Origin: Ligilactobacillus salitolerans
GTDB taxonomy: Bacteria; Bacillota; Bacilli; Lactobacillales; Lactobacillaceae
Assembly: GCF_003864415.1 (NCBI RefSeq)
Contig: NZ_BFFP01000009.1
Span: 1-60,255, forward strand
Reading direction: 5' to 3'
DNA: 60,255 bases
Shown here: positions 39,772 through 49,098 of the stretch, piece after piece
Layout of the letters: each line of letters opens with the position of its first letter
Position numbering within the stretch: position 1 is the first letter of the stretch
Position numbers and translations under genes: made by a program
The notes under the pieces: generated by a model
Database searches by the model: none
What the model saw: the letters and a program-made list of their open reading frames with translations, nothing else
Told to the model about the DNA's origin: nothing

Positions 39772-41124
39772 TTGCATTATTATATTCAAAAACTCCCAAT
39801 GGAAAAAGTATTACGCGATCCGATCCACAACCATATATTTATCCAGCACCAAGTGATCTTAGATCTGATCAACACCAGGGAATTCCAGCGTCTGCGCCGG
39901 ATCAAGCAGCTGGGCACGACCAGCTACACCTTTCACGGAGCGGAACATTCACGCTTTTCCCATTCTGTAGGAGTATACGAGATCACCCGCCAGATCTGTG
40001 ATCTTTTTGAAAGAAATTACCCTTCAGTGACGGATAACGACGGCCTTTGGAACGACGATGAGCGCATCGTTGCTTTATGTGCCGCCTTGCTTCACGATTT
40101 AGGCCATGGTCCCTATTCACATACCTTTGAACATATTTTCCAGACCAATCATGAGGCGATGACTACTAAGATCATCACGTCCCCTCAGACCGAAGTTAAT
40201 CAGGTCTTACGTCAGGTTGGCCCAGATTTCCCGGCCAAAGTCGCCAGCGTGATCGAAAAAACTTACCCGAACCCGCAAGTTGTTCAAATGATCTCCAGCC
40301 AGATCGATGCAGATCGTATGGACTACTTATTACGGGATTCATACTTCACCGGCGCGAATTATGGTAATTTCGATCTCACCCGGATCTTACGTGTCATGCG
40401 GCCATACAAGGGCGGAATCACCTTTGACTTGTCCGGCATGCACGCCGTCGAAGACTACATTGTCAGCCGTTTTCAGATGTACCAGCAGGTCTATTTTCAC
40501 CCGGTCTCCCGTTCGATGGAAGTTATCTTAAGTCATCTGTTAAAGCGGGCTCAGCATCTCTATGCCAAAGATCGTTTACAGCTCAAAGGCGCCTCCGAAT
40601 TTTTAGTCCCATTTTTGACCGGTGACCATACCCTGACCAATTATTTAGAATTAGACGATGGGGTCTTAAATACTTGCTTTGCAGTTTGGCGTAATTCCGG
40701 CGATGAGATATTGAGTGATTTGGCCTGTCGCTTCTTAGACCGGCACCCATTAAAGTCTGTCAAGATCACTCCTGCTGCTGAAAAATACCTGCCGACTTTA
40801 GAAAGTCTGATCAACCAAGCGGGATATCCGCCAGAATATTACATGGATACCAATGACAGCTATGATTTACCCTATGATGCCTATGACCCCAGCGCCAGCA
40901 AACCGCGCACGCAGATTGAATTGAGCCAAGAAGACGGCAGCCTAGTGGAATTATCCGCTGTTAGTCCGCTGGTCAAATCGATCACCGGCAAGGTTTCCGG
41001 CGACAACCGCCTCTTCTTTCCCCGTGAAATGCTGGCCATGACGGACCAAAATGATTTATTTGCGCCAGTCTATGCTAAATTCAAGCAATATATCCACAAT
41101 GGCGCAGTCGTCAAGCCCAGTTAA
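39772..41124 (+). CDS. HD-domain phosphohydrolase (YwfO-like)
   Basis: A 450-residue dNTPase-like HD protein. The metal-binding residues are visible in HSRFSHSVGVYEITRQ, CAALLHDLGHGPYSHTFE and SSQIDADRMDYLLRDSYFTG. Such proteins hydrolyse (d)NTPs or related nucleotides. GGGGG lies nine bases before the TTG at 39772; an ATG ten codons in is an alternative. It is divergent from the DUF1934 gene. Confidence 0.93.
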   Translation: MHYYIQKLPMEKVLRDPIHNHIFIQHQVILDLINTREFQRLRRIKQLGTTSYTFHGAEHSRFSHSVGVYEITRQICDLFERNYPSVTDNDGLWNDDERIVALCAALLHDLGHGPYSHTFEHIFQTNHEAMTTKIITSPQTEVNQVLRQVGPDFPAKVASVIEKTYPNPQVVQMISSQIDADRMDYLLRDSYFTGANYGNFDLTRILRVMRPYKGGITFDLSGMHAVEDYIVSRFQMYQQVYFHPVSRSMEVILSHLLKRAQHLYAKDRLQLKGASEFLVPFLTGDHTLTNYLELDDGVLNTCFAVWRNSGDEILSDLACRFLDRHPLKSVKITPAAEKYLPTLESLINQAGYPPEYYMDTNDSYDLPYDAYDPSASKPRTQIELSQEDGSLVELSAVSPLVKSITGKVSGDNRLFFPREMLAMTDQNDLFAPVYAKFKQYIHNGAVVKPS

Positions 41125-41141
41125 AAAGCTTTTAAATGATG

Positions 41142-41183
41142 AAGTGCCCCGCAACCGTTCAAAAAACGATTACGGGGCACCTC
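41142..41183. other. strong hairpin without T run
   Basis: GTGCCCCG (from 41143) pairs with CGGGGCAC (about 41174-41181), between the convergent HD and DUF3899 genes. Neither strand has a good T run after the stem. Possible weak bidirectional terminator. Confidence 0.4.
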
Positions 41184-41199
41184 ATTGCTTTAGCGTTGC

Positions 41200-41565
41200 T
41201 TAAGCTGTTATTAAAATTGCACACACGATCAGCCAAACACCGAGCAAGACACTATTCACGGAAAATTTATCCCAGTGCAGCGGTCGATTTTTGCGACTGC
41301 CGACTTCATGCACATTAATTTTACGTGCCTGATATTCTTCCGCGGTTTCACCCCGCCGCTGATGTTGAAACCAACCGGTCATCAAACTCGCATGGACCAA
41401 GATATCCCCGACAGCTAAGCACACTAAGGCCAGTCCGGACATGAAATAGATATCGGAAAAAAGGATCCGCAGTTTCAGCACTGCTGCCAGGACCGCGGCT
41501 AGTGCGCTTACTACTAGCACGGTCAGATCCAGCTTGACCAAAACCTGCTCTTTAAACTTATTCAT
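41200..41565 (-). CDS. DUF3899-like membrane protein
   Basis: A 121-residue protein with three helices (about 13-33, 38-60, 100-120). The middle has a charged loop FQHQRRGETAEEYQARKINVHEVGSR. Likely the DUF3899 family; function unknown. TGGTGG precedes the ATG. Confidence 0.75.
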   Translation of the reverse strand: MNKFKEQVLVKLDLTVLVVSALAAVLAAVLKLRILFSDIYFMSGLALVCLAVGDILVHASLMTGWFQHQRRGETAEEYQARKINVHEVGSRKNRPLHWDKFSVNSVLLGVWLIVCAILITA

Positions 41566-41679
41566 TTAGTTTCCACCACATTCGCTCTAGTTTCTAATTC
41601 ATACAGCATGTCTGCATTATATCATGAAAAGCTGCCGGGCCAGCTAAAAACCATATTCTTCACGCTGACCTTCCCTAAT

Positions 41680-42438
41680 TTATGATTCCTTTTTAGCTGG
41701 CAGCTTGCGCCCCATCAGCCATGTCGTAAACAAGATCACCAAGATCACTGCGATTGCCGAATACAAGACCAGCAGGCACTCCGCCACAAAAATCTTAGAA
41801 TTTAGGTAATAGCTGAAACTATTATGCAGTTTATTCAGCAAAATAAACAAGGCCAAGTTGCCGCCAAACATCCCAAAAAAGAGTGTATTGAAAGTCATTC
41901 CCATGATTTGAAACCCGATATTGCGTCCGCTGCGAAAAAGCGCAGCTCTATTGATCTGTTTATTTTCTTCGATCACTTCTTTTAAACCGCTAGCGATCGC
42001 GATCGCAGCCTCAGCGATCGCACCCAAGGTACTTAACAATGTCGTCGCAACCAAGATCTGTTCGAAGCTCACACCGATCAACAAGTTAAAAGCTTCAATT
42101 TCCTCTGACTGTTCGTTTGCAAAGCCCTGCACTTGCGCCAAATGATCAAAAGGAATGATCAAACACAACATCACTAACATGACACAGATCGTCGCTAAAA
42201 ATGCGGTATTGGATGTTTGTTCGTCAGTATTTCCCATGTAGATCGTGATCGCCAAAATACAAATCGCGCTAAAAAGCGCTGTTGCCAGCGGCGGAAAGCC
42301 GGAAGAAAGCAGCAGGATCGTAATAAACAAGAGACAAAAGTTGATCACGACTGAGAAAAAAGCCATAAATCCCTGTTTGCCCGCGATCAAAACCATTAAC
42401 AAACCGAGGATCGCCGCTAGAATACCAATAGTTTCCAT
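41680..42438 (-). CDS. YibE/F-like membrane protein (short partner)
   Basis: A 252-residue protein with about seven helices and the YibE/F region (LIGVSFEQILVATTLLSTLGAIAEAAIAIASGLKEV type, then SGRNIGFQIMGMTFNTLFF). GGAGGG precedes the ATG. It begins one base after the larger YibE/F-like gene ends, so the two form an operon and perhaps a complex. Transport substrate unknown. Confidence 0.88.
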   Translation of the reverse strand: METIGILAAILGLLMVLIAGKQGFMAFFSVVINFCLLFITILLLSSGFPPLATALFSAICILAITIYMGNTDEQTSNTAFLATICVMLVMLCLIIPFDHLAQVQGFANEQSEEIEAFNLLIGVSFEQILVATTLLSTLGAIAEAAIAIASGLKEVIEENKQINRAALFRSGRNIGFQIMGMTFNTLFFGMFGGNLALFILLNKLHNSFSYYLNSKIFVAECLLVLYSAIAVILVILFTTWLMGRKLPAKKES

Positions 42439-42439
42439 C

Positions 42440-43537
42440 CTAACCCTCCTTCTTCAAGCTCCAGGCCGCAAGGACACTGGCAGCGGGGATCACCAGGGCA
42501 ATCCCGATGCCGCTGATCAGCGACTGCACAACGCCCAGGGTCATCGTCCAATCAAAGGTATAAGCAATACTGTTGCCGGTCCGGAAAAATAACACGGCCA
42601 AGGGAACTGTTTCCGCGAAAAAAATCAATAACAAAACATTGACCAGCGGTCCTAAGATCGCACGTCCCACACTTAAGCCTGACAGCGACAATTGCTTGAC
42701 TGAAAGTTGCGGCTGTGCGCGTTTTAATTCAAAAATCGTGGAAACAATATCTGTCGCGGCATCCATGACCGCTCCCAGCAAGCCAATGACAGTTGCCGAT
42801 AAAAAGAGCTGCTTAGGAGCCTGCGTGGCAAAATCCAGTGATTCATAATGGAGGCTGCTGCTGGTCGCTTTTAAAACTAGGACACCGATCCCTAAAGCCA
42901 AGGCAGTTCCGGCTGTGATTGAGGCAAACGTGACGACACACTGCTTGTTCCACCCGATAACTATCGCTAGTGAAAGTGCGGTAAAAATCAGCGCGCTTAA
43001 AACAAAAAGCCAGAAAAAATTATTTAAATTTAAACTAACGTCCAAGTTGACGAAGAAAATAAAAACGCAGAAGTTAATGATCACACTGAATAGAGCCTTG
43101 AGCCCAGCAAATTTCATAGTTAAAAAAAGTAAGGCGATGACAAGCCAGCAAAGGAGCAGCAAGTATGTATCCCGCTTAAATCCTGAGATCTGACCGGTCA
43201 AGCCGTGCGCAGATTTTTGCAGATCCACAAAAACCTGCTGACCTGCGCTAAAATTCTGGTCAAAAGCCCCTGAATTCGACCACGTATTTTTGACCGTGAC
43301 CTTTTTATCGGCATGTTTGCCATTTAAAAGCCGCAAATGCACTTCTTGTCTGTGGGTCTGATCTGAGTTTTTAAATTCATCTTGTGTTTTATGACTGGAG
43401 AGCGGCGTGACTTGGGTCACTTCTGCGATGTCTTGGTGGTATAAGAAGGCATCATGCCAACTCAGAAAGTATATTAAGCCCCCGACCAGCAGCAAGCAGC
43501 ACGCGATGAGCAAGCTGCGTTTATTTTTAACACTCAT
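42440..43537 (-). CDS. YibE/F-like membrane protein (long partner)
   Basis: A 365-residue protein: an N-terminal anchor (about 8-28), an extracytoplasmic region of about 100 residues, then eight helices with the YibE/F motif (SATVIGLLGAVMDAATDIVSTIFEL and LSVGRAILGPLVNVLLL). ATG at 43537 (MSVKNK) follows AAAGGA. Adjacent YibE/F pairs are common in lactobacilli; function unknown. Confidence 0.9.
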   Translation of the reverse strand: MSVKNKRSLLIACCLLLVGGLIYFLSWHDAFLYHQDIAEVTQVTPLSSHKTQDEFKNSDQTHRQEVHLRLLNGKHADKKVTVKNTWSNSGAFDQNFSAGQQVFVDLQKSAHGLTGQISGFKRDTYLLLLCWLVIALLFLTMKFAGLKALFSVIINFCVFIFFVNLDVSLNLNNFFWLFVLSALIFTALSLAIVIGWNKQCVVTFASITAGTALALGIGVLVLKATSSSLHYESLDFATQAPKQLFLSATVIGLLGAVMDAATDIVSTIFELKRAQPQLSVKQLSLSGLSVGRAILGPLVNVLLLIFFAETVPLAVLFFRTGNSIAYTFDWTMTLGVVQSLISGIGIALVIPAASVLAAWSLKKEG

Positions 43538-43689
43538 TTCATCAGATCCTTTCACTCATCCATTAACCTTAGCACGATTGATCGCCAAGATAAAGCTGCT
43601 TAGCTCAGCTGGAATCCCGCTCAAAACCCTGCATTCAACCACTTTCGGCGCTTAGATAGATTTGTTTAGATTTTGTTATATTTGCCAGA

Positions 43690-43721
43690 TAGTCAACATC
43701 GTTTTACAATTTAGTTAACAA
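43690..43721. promoter_or_regulatory. BirA operator candidate
   Basis: TAGTCAAC (43690-43697), 16 bp, GTTAACAA (43714-43721), matching the BirA operator form TTGTTAAC-N14-16-GTTAACAA with one perfect half and 6 of 8 in the other. It lies just before birA, suggesting autoregulation. Confidence 0.55.
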
Positions 43722-43749
43722 TTTAAATTTGACAGGATGGACAGTAAAT

Positions 43750-44712
43750 ATGAAAACGACAGAAGAGGTCCTCGCCTATTTAGAGCAAAACGAAAGCCCC
43801 GTCTCCGGACAAGAGATCGCGGACTCGCTGCACATCTCACGCACAGCCGTCTGGAAAGCAATTCAAAGTTTGCAAGCAAAAGGATATTTGATCGACAGCA
43901 AACCGCGCGTTGGCTATCTCTTACAAGATCCACCGGCTTTATCTGCGACTTTTATTCAAAGAAACTTAAAGCAGCCCCTGAAACTAGAGATCCACCAAAG
44001 CCTCTCTTCAACCAATGCGCGTGCTAAGGAGCTTGGTACCCGGGCGGAGCATGATATTCCTCAAGTCATTATCAGCGAGCAGCAGACTAAAGGCTATGGC
44101 CGCTACGGGCGGGCCTTCGCCTCACCCAAGAACACCGGGATCTATCTGAGCATCCTCATGCAAAACCAGTTCAAACATTTCGATGCCGGGTTATTGACAA
44201 CGGCGACAGCTACGGCTTTATGCCGAGTAATCGAAAAAACACTCCAGATCAAACCGGAGATCAAATGGGTCAATGACGTCTTGGTCAACGGCAAGAAAGT
44301 CAGCGGGATCTTGACCGAGGGTGTCACTGATATGGAAACTGGCCAGTTAAAACAAGTTGTCGTTGGCGTCGGCATCAATTATTTGACTGACACAACGCTC
44401 TTTGATCCTGAATTAGCACAACGAGCAGGTTCCTTACGCCAGGCGGTCCTTGCGGCTAAAATCACGCGCAACAAATTCATCGCCGCTTTTTTAAATGATT
44501 TTTTTGCCCTTTTCCCATCTTTTTTAAGTTCGGACTTTATGGATGACTACCGGAAATACTGCACTACACTAGGTCAGCAGGTGACGATCACGCAAGGCTC
44601 TCAGCAAATCACTGGGTTGGCAAGTGCGATCACTGATAATGGTCAACTAGTCTTAGCTGACGGGCGAACCTTTTCTTCGGGAGAAATCACCAAGATCAGG
44701 CGCAAACCATAA
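43750..44712 (+). CDS. birA: bifunctional biotin ligase / repressor BirA
   Basis: Attaches biotin to carboxylases and represses biotin genes. The 320-residue product has an N-terminal winged helix (SGQEIADSLHISRTAVWKAIQSL, about 18-40) and the catalytic core (GYGRYGRAFASPKNTGIYLS; KWVNDVLVNGKKVSGIL). The usual GRGRRGR loop reads GYGRYGR. ATG at 43750; an upstream TTG (43729) overlaps the probable operator region. Confidence 0.95.
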   Translation: MKTTEEVLAYLEQNESPVSGQEIADSLHISRTAVWKAIQSLQAKGYLIDSKPRVGYLLQDPPALSATFIQRNLKQPLKLEIHQSLSSTNARAKELGTRAEHDIPQVIISEQQTKGYGRYGRAFASPKNTGIYLSILMQNQFKHFDAGLLTTATATALCRVIEKTLQIKPEIKWVNDVLVNGKKVSGILTEGVTDMETGQLKQVVVGVGINYLTDTTLFDPELAQRAGSLRQAVLAAKITRNKFIAAFLNDFFALFPSFLSSDFMDDYRKYCTTLGQQVTITQGSQQITGLASAITDNGQLVLADGRTFSSGEITKIRRKP

Positions 44713-44766
44713 AAGCAAACTCCTTGTGCGGATTGCATAATCTTTTTATTCTACCGTGCTGCATGC

Positions 44767-44772
44767 TAAAAT
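44767..44772 (+). promoter_or_regulatory. extended -10 of the small gene
   Basis: TGCTAAAAT: TG one base before TAAAAT. The -35 is weak. Confidence 0.4.
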
Positions 44773-44811
44773 AAGGGTAGTAAAAGTCAGTACAACTGTG
44801 AGGTGTTTAAG

Positions 44812-45033
44812 ATGAGTGAAGATGTATTCTTCAATCCTGGACAATCAATTTCAAGCGACTACGATTTTAACAAAGCATATGTTGCGGCACAGATTTATCA
44901 CAACAAGTCCAATAAACCGGTCTTGGTCGTCCAAGAAAGCGACGGCAACCCGTACTTTATCTTTGACGAAGAGGCATTTCCAGCCGCAGAAAACGCCAAA
45001 ACGAAATACTCAGTTATTAAACGGATCAAATAA
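44812..45033 (+). CDS. conserved small protein, unknown function
   Basis: A 73-residue protein starting MSEDVFFNPGQSISSDYDFN and ending in KYSVIKRIK. It looks like a compact alpha/beta fold without membrane segments. GAGGTG is seven bases before the ATG, an extended -10 lies upstream, and a strong terminator follows, so it is a real monocistronic gene. I do not recognise the family. Confidence 0.75.
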   Translation: MSEDVFFNPGQSISSDYDFNKAYVAAQIYHNKSNKPVLVVQESDGNPYFIFDEEAFPAAENAKTKYSVIKRIK

Positions 45034-45043
45034 TTTTTCTAGC

Positions 45044-45093
45044 AAAAAGAGCAAGACGCGTCACCTCAGTGTGAAATGCGTCTTGCTCTTTTT
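45044..45093. terminator. bidirectional terminator
   Basis: AAAAAGAGCAAGACGC (45044-45059) pairs with GCGTCTTGCTCTTTTT (45078-45093). It serves the small gene and prs. Confidence 0.92.
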
Positions 45094-45104
45094 GAATGTC
45101 TGAA

Positions 45105-46082
45105 TTAGTTATTGGCATGGAAGCGTTGTTTAAATAACGGACTGACCGGTTTATTTTCATGGATCCGCTTGATGGCGTCCCCAATGATCGGTCCAACAGA
45201 GATCTGAACTAATTTATCGATTTGTTTTTCTTTAGGCAGCTTGATCGAGTCAGTTACGACTAGTTCCTTGATCGGTGATTTTTCGATCCGCTCGATAGCT
45301 GGACCAGACAAAACTGGATGGGTCGCTGAAGCATAAACTTCGGTGGCGCCGGCATCCATTAAGGCTTGTGCAGCCAAAGTGATCGTACCGGCAGTATCGA
45401 TCATATCATCGATCAAAATACATTTCTTGCCTTTGACTGAGCCGATAATGTTCATGATCTCAGCCACGTTAGCCTTAGGCCGCCGTTTGTCGATAATTGC
45501 GATCGGCGCCTTCAAAAACTCGGCTAACTTGCGCGCACGAGTCACGCCGCCGTGATCTGGCGAAACAACAACGGCGTCCTTATCGATCCCTTTAGTAATA
45601 AAGTAATCTGCGATCAAAGGAGCACCCATCAAGTGATCGACCGGGATATCGAAGAAACCTTGAATCTGTGCTGCGTGCAAGTCTAAAGCAATGACACGCT
45701 GTGCTCCGGCTTTTTGCAGCATATCTGCTACTAATTTAGCAGTGATCGGTTCGCGTGAGCGTGCCTTGCGATCTTGACGCGCATAACCGTAATAAGGGAT
45801 CACGACGTTGATTGTATGAGCACTGGCACGTCTCAAGGCATCGATCATGATCAAAAGTTCCATTAAATTATCGTTGACAGGTGCAGAAGTAGACTGCACG
45901 ATAAAAATATCGCACCCTCGGATACTTTCTTCGATGTTGATCCGAATTTCACCATCGCTAAAACGATCAACTGATGTTTTCCCCAATGGGACCCCTACAG
46001 CATCAGCAATTTTTTGTGCCAAAGGTTTATTGGAATTCAAAGCAAAGATCCGCAGCTTCGAATCACTATAATGTTCAGACAT
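45105..46082 (-). CDS. prs: ribose-phosphate pyrophosphokinase
   Basis: Makes PRPP from ribose-5-phosphate and ATP. The 325-residue product has [38 protein letters not shown], the flexible loop [10 protein letters not shown] and the PRPP site [19 protein letters not shown] precedes the ATG at 46082. It lies 89 bases after glmU in a conserved glmU-prs operon, upstream of a strong terminator. Confidence 0.97.
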   Translation of the reverse strand: MSEHYSDSKLRIFALNSNKPLAQKIADAVGVPLGKTSVDRFSDGEIRINIEESIRGCDIFIVQSTSAPVNDNLMELLIMIDALRRASAHTINVVIPYYGYARQDRKARSREPITAKLVADMLQKAGAQRVIALDLHAAQIQGFFDIPVDHLMGAPLIADYFITKGIDKDAVVVSPDHGGVTRARKLAEFLKAPIAIIDKRRPKANVAEIMNIIGSVKGKKCILIDDMIDTAGTITLAAQALMDAGATEVYASATHPVLSGPAIERIEKSPIKELVVTDSIKLPKEKQIDKLVQISVGPIIGDAIKRIHENKPVSPLFKQRFHANN

Positions 46083-46171
46083 GACAACCTCCATTAGTCC
46101 TTAGTTTTCTTTACTCACCTTTAATCTTATGCATTTTTGGCAATAAAAGCAAGCACTCGCCCCGTAAACTC

Positions 46172-47581
46172 TTAATTATTTTTAGCTGCTTCTTCCGTTT
46201 GCTGAGCAGCTTTTGCAACCGGATATTTATCGTAGTAACCAGCCTTATTGACCTGCCGGCCACGGCCAATAGCCATCGCGTGCGGCTCAACATCAGCAGT
46301 GATTGTTGACCCTGCTGCAACGTAGGCATGATCGCCGAGCACAACGGGTGCGATAACGTTGCTGCCAGAACCAATAAAGGAATAATCGCCAACAGTGGTC
46401 TGGTGCTTGTTGATCCCATCATAATTAACAAAAACCGTTCCGCAGCCGACGTTGATCTCCTTGCCCAGAGTTGCATCGCCGACATAAGTTAAGTGGCCGA
46501 CCTTGGTATTTTGACCAACGATCGCCTTTTTAACTTCCACAAAGTTTCCAATATGTGCTCCTTGGCAGATCTCGGCCTGTGGGCGCAAGTGACTGTACGG
46601 ACCGATATCTGTATTAGAATGCATCACAGCATTTTCAAGCACCGATGATGTCACCGTGACATTATCGCCCACAACAGAGTCTTTGATCTCTGAATGAGCT
46701 CCGATCAAGCAATCAGCGCCGATCTTGGTCGATCCTTTCAACTGGACTCCGGGCTCGATCACCGTATCTGCGCCGATCTCTACGTCCACGTCAATATAAG
46801 TATTTTCCGGGTCAACTAGCGTGACACCATTAGCCATATGTGTACGGTTGATCCTCTTTTGCATCACCTTGCCCGCTTGAGATAAGGCGATCCGGTCATT
46901 GACACCCATTGATTCTTCAAAGTTTCCCATCTGATATGCTGCAACTACTTTGCCGTCCTTTTTGAGCACTTCCATGACATCGGTCAGATAGTATTCTCCC
47001 TGAGCATTATCATTTGTGATCTGATGCAAAGCTTGGAATAACTCGCGGTTATTAAAGCAATAGACCCCGGTATTGATCTCAGTCACCGCAGCTTCTTCTT
47101 TAGTTGCATCTTTTTGTTCTACGATCCGCTCCACGATCCCTAAGTCATTGCGGATGATCCGTCCATAACCGAAAGGATCATCTGCATTGGCTGTCAGTAC
47201 CGTTGCTGCAGCACCTTGTGACTGGTGGTACTCAAATAGTTCTGCAAAAGTTGCAGCTGTAAACAGCGGCGTGTCGCCACAAGCGATCAAAGTCATCCCG
47301 TCTTTATCACCCAGCAGGCTTTCCGCTTGTAAAACAGCGTGACCTGTTCCAAGTTGTTTTGACTGAACCGCATATTCAGTCCGCTCTTTCAGCGTTTCTT
47401 TGACCATTTCTGCTCCATGACCGATGATGGTCACGATCTGGTCCATCTGATTTTTTTCAATCTGCGTCAGGACATGATCGACCATCGGCTTGCCGCAGAC
47501 TGGGTGCAGCACCTTATAAAGTTTAGATTTCATTCTGGTCCCTTGACCAGCCGCCAAAATTACAGCATATTTTGCAGTCAT
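46172..47581 (-). CDS. glmU: bifunctional GlcNAc-1-P uridyltransferase / glucosamine-1-P acetyltransferase
   Basis: Makes UDP-GlcNAc for peptidoglycan. The 469-residue product has the uridyltransferase motif [20 protein letters not shown] at the start and a left-handed beta-helix hexapeptide domain (about 250-440) with catalytic His in [18 protein letters not shown] precedes the ATG. Operon with prs; promoter at 47704-47732. Confidence 0.97.
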   Translation of the reverse strand: MTAKYAVILAAGQGTRMKSKLYKVLHPVCGKPMVDHVLTQIEKNQMDQIVTIIGHGAEMVKETLKERTEYAVQSKQLGTGHAVLQAESLLGDKDGMTLIACGDTPLFTAATFAELFEYHQSQGAAATVLTANADDPFGYGRIIRNDLGIVERIVEQKDATKEEAAVTEINTGVYCFNNRELFQALHQITNDNAQGEYYLTDVMEVLKKDGKVVAAYQMGNFEESMGVNDRIALSQAGKVMQKRINRTHMANGVTLVDPENTYIDVDVEIGADTVIEPGVQLKGSTKIGADCLIGAHSEIKDSVVGDNVTVTSSVLENAVMHSNTDIGPYSHLRPQAEICQGAHIGNFVEVKKAIVGQNTKVGHLTYVGDATLGKEINVGCGTVFVNYDGINKHQTTVGDYSFIGSGSNVIAPVVLGDHAYVAAGSTITADVEPHAMAIGRGRQVNKAGYYDKYPVAKAAQQTEEAAKNN

Positions 47582-47703
47582 TTATATCTGCTCCTCTATT
47601 TAATTTCTGAATTTATTAAGTTACGGTCCTTGAGCCCAAAGCCATCTGAAACTGGCTGTTGCTATCTTCTGAGCCAACTAGACCATTTTAACCCCACTTT
47701 TGA

Positions 47704-47732
47704 ATGATAACCCAGTTTTCACTGGTATGCAA
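47704..47732 (-). promoter_or_regulatory. glmU-prs promoter with palindromic spacer
   Basis: Minus-strand TTGCAT (47727-47732), 17 bp, TATCAT (47704-47709). The spacer contains the inverted repeat CCAGT-GAAA-ACTGG, a possible operator. The leader is about 115 nt. Confidence 0.7.
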
Positions 47733-47777
47733 CTGACTCTCAGCCCGACTGGCACAACGCTAATATTTTGTGCATGC

Positions 47778-47811
47778 AAAAAGAGCCTAGCGACCACTGA
47801 TCACTAAGCTC
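47778..47811 (-). terminator. terminator of the Rgg-like gene
   Basis: Minus-strand GAGCTTAG pairs with CTAGGCTC around an inner TGATCA/TGGTCG loop, followed by TTTTT. Confidence 0.7.
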
Positions 47812-47846
47812 TGCTTTGTTTTTAGCACCGAAACGGATAGTTCGGG

Positions 47847-48701
47847 TTATTTTGGCAAATAACCGATCTCTTCCAAAGTTTCGCTGGATTTTTTAATATT
47901 TTCCTGATTACCGGTAAAGGAAGCAAAAGCCCACGATTTCAAGAGGTACTTGATCGCGTCACTACTCCATTCACCATTCTTATCATGAAGGACCAAGGCG
48001 TTGGTGTAATACAAAGAATCAATGAAGACCGGTGTAAAGTGCCGGTTAGAAAAGGCTTCTGCCTGCTCCAAGATCTCCATACATTTATCAAAATCCATCA
48101 TCCGATAATAATACAGGGTCAAGCTCTTCCAGATGAATAAGGTCCAAAAGACATAATCATCCAGGTTGATGTTAGCCAACAAGTCAGGGACTTGCTCGAA
48201 GTAGAAACTGGCCTTATCATTTTCATTTCTTTCTAAATAGACCACACCCAACTCGCAAGTTGCCAAGACTGTGAAGATATCGACTTGCTTATTGCGCATC
48301 TGCAAGATCCGATTAAAGCCAAATAAGGCGTCTTCGAAATCCCGGCTTTTCCACATATTCGCGTTCGTTTTTAAGAACAGGTAGTGAGCTTCTTGCTCCT
48401 TATCACCCAAGCTCTCGATTTTTTCCAACGTCGCCAGCGCGGCATCATAATCGTTGCTCATACTGAAATTATCTGCCTCATCTAAAAAGCGTTGGGCGGT
48501 CAAAACTTCATTATCAACAACCACATCTTCCAGCTTTAATCCGAGACGCGAAATGATCTTGGCAAGAATATCCCCTCGCGGAGAGGTCGAATTTCTTTCC
48601 AATAAACTGATAGTGCCTTGCGTTGTGATCCCCTTAGCGAGATCTTGTTGAGAAATACCTAGCTTCTTGCGTGTATCTTTGATTTTTTGACCATCTATCA
48701 T
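47847..48701 (-). CDS. Rgg/PlcR-type transcriptional regulator
   Basis: A 284-residue protein: an N-terminal XRE helix-turn-helix (about 5-60; IKDTRKKLGISQQDLAKGI, TISLLERNSTSP) followed by TPR-like helices (about 70-280) of the kind that bind short signalling peptides in RRNPP regulators. GAGGGG precedes the ATG. No peptide gene was found in the neighbouring 400 bases, so its signal is unknown. Confidence 0.85.
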   Translation of the reverse strand: MIDGQKIKDTRKKLGISQQDLAKGITTQGTISLLERNSTSPRGDILAKIISRLGLKLEDVVVDNEVLTAQRFLDEADNFSMSNDYDAALATLEKIESLGDKEQEAHYLFLKTNANMWKSRDFEDALFGFNRILQMRNKQVDIFTVLATCELGVVYLERNENDKASFYFEQVPDLLANINLDDYVFWTLFIWKSLTLYYYRMMDFDKCMEILEQAEAFSNRHFTPVFIDSLYYTNALVLHDKNGEWSSDAIKYLLKSWAFASFTGNQENIKKSSETLEEIGYLPK

Positions 48702-48790
48702 AACTATTTCCCCTCTTAACAGGTAAAATTTTTAGAATTATTAATTACAGTATAAAGCGCAATTAAAAAAACTGACTGACATTACTTAAT

Positions 48791-48819
48791 AAAATAAATA
48801 ATTATAAGCTTTTTGTCAA
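48791..48819 (-). promoter_or_regulatory. promoter of the Rgg-like gene
   Basis: Minus-strand TTGACA (48814-48819), 17 bp, TATTTT (48791-48796). Confidence 0.65.
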
Positions 48820-49048
48820 ATAGTAAGCCTTGGATATTTAAAAACTTTAATCATTTTGGCTAACAGAAGAAACAACTTCCCAATTGTTAAATCTTGCTAG
48901 CTTAAGCTTAATGACAAATTTTCATCGTTGAACAATCAAATGTATGATTAGGCACGCTCATAAATAATTTTTTTAGCCCATTTGCTTAAATCAAAGAAGC
49001 GACCAGATTTTAAATTATAAAATTAATATTTAAGTGTTCAGCTGCTAC
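48820..49048. other. AT-rich intergenic region
   Basis: No gene supported. A 23-codon open stretch on the minus strand (about 48956-49024) lacks a start and ribosome site. No repeat or RNA recognised. Confidence 0.5.
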
Positions 49049-49088
49049 AAAAATTCCCCCAGAAATCACCAGTGGATTTTTGAGGGAA
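49049..49088 (-). terminator. terminator of purR
   Basis: Minus-strand TTCCCTCAAAAATC pairs with GATTTCTGGGGGAA, followed by TTTTT; 11 bases after the stop. Confidence 0.8.
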
Positions 49089-49098
49089 AACATCGTCA

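Noticed and set aside
48953-49025. A minus-strand 23-codon stretch ending KKIIYERA, possibly a gene remnant
   Set aside because: Bounded by stops, no start, no ribosome site, and in very AT-rich sequence.
48702-49098. Short hydrophobic peptide gene expected next to an Rgg-type regulator
   Set aside because: Both strands were read; the only short frames (12 and 17 codons) lack ribosome sites and a hydrophobic pheromone pattern.
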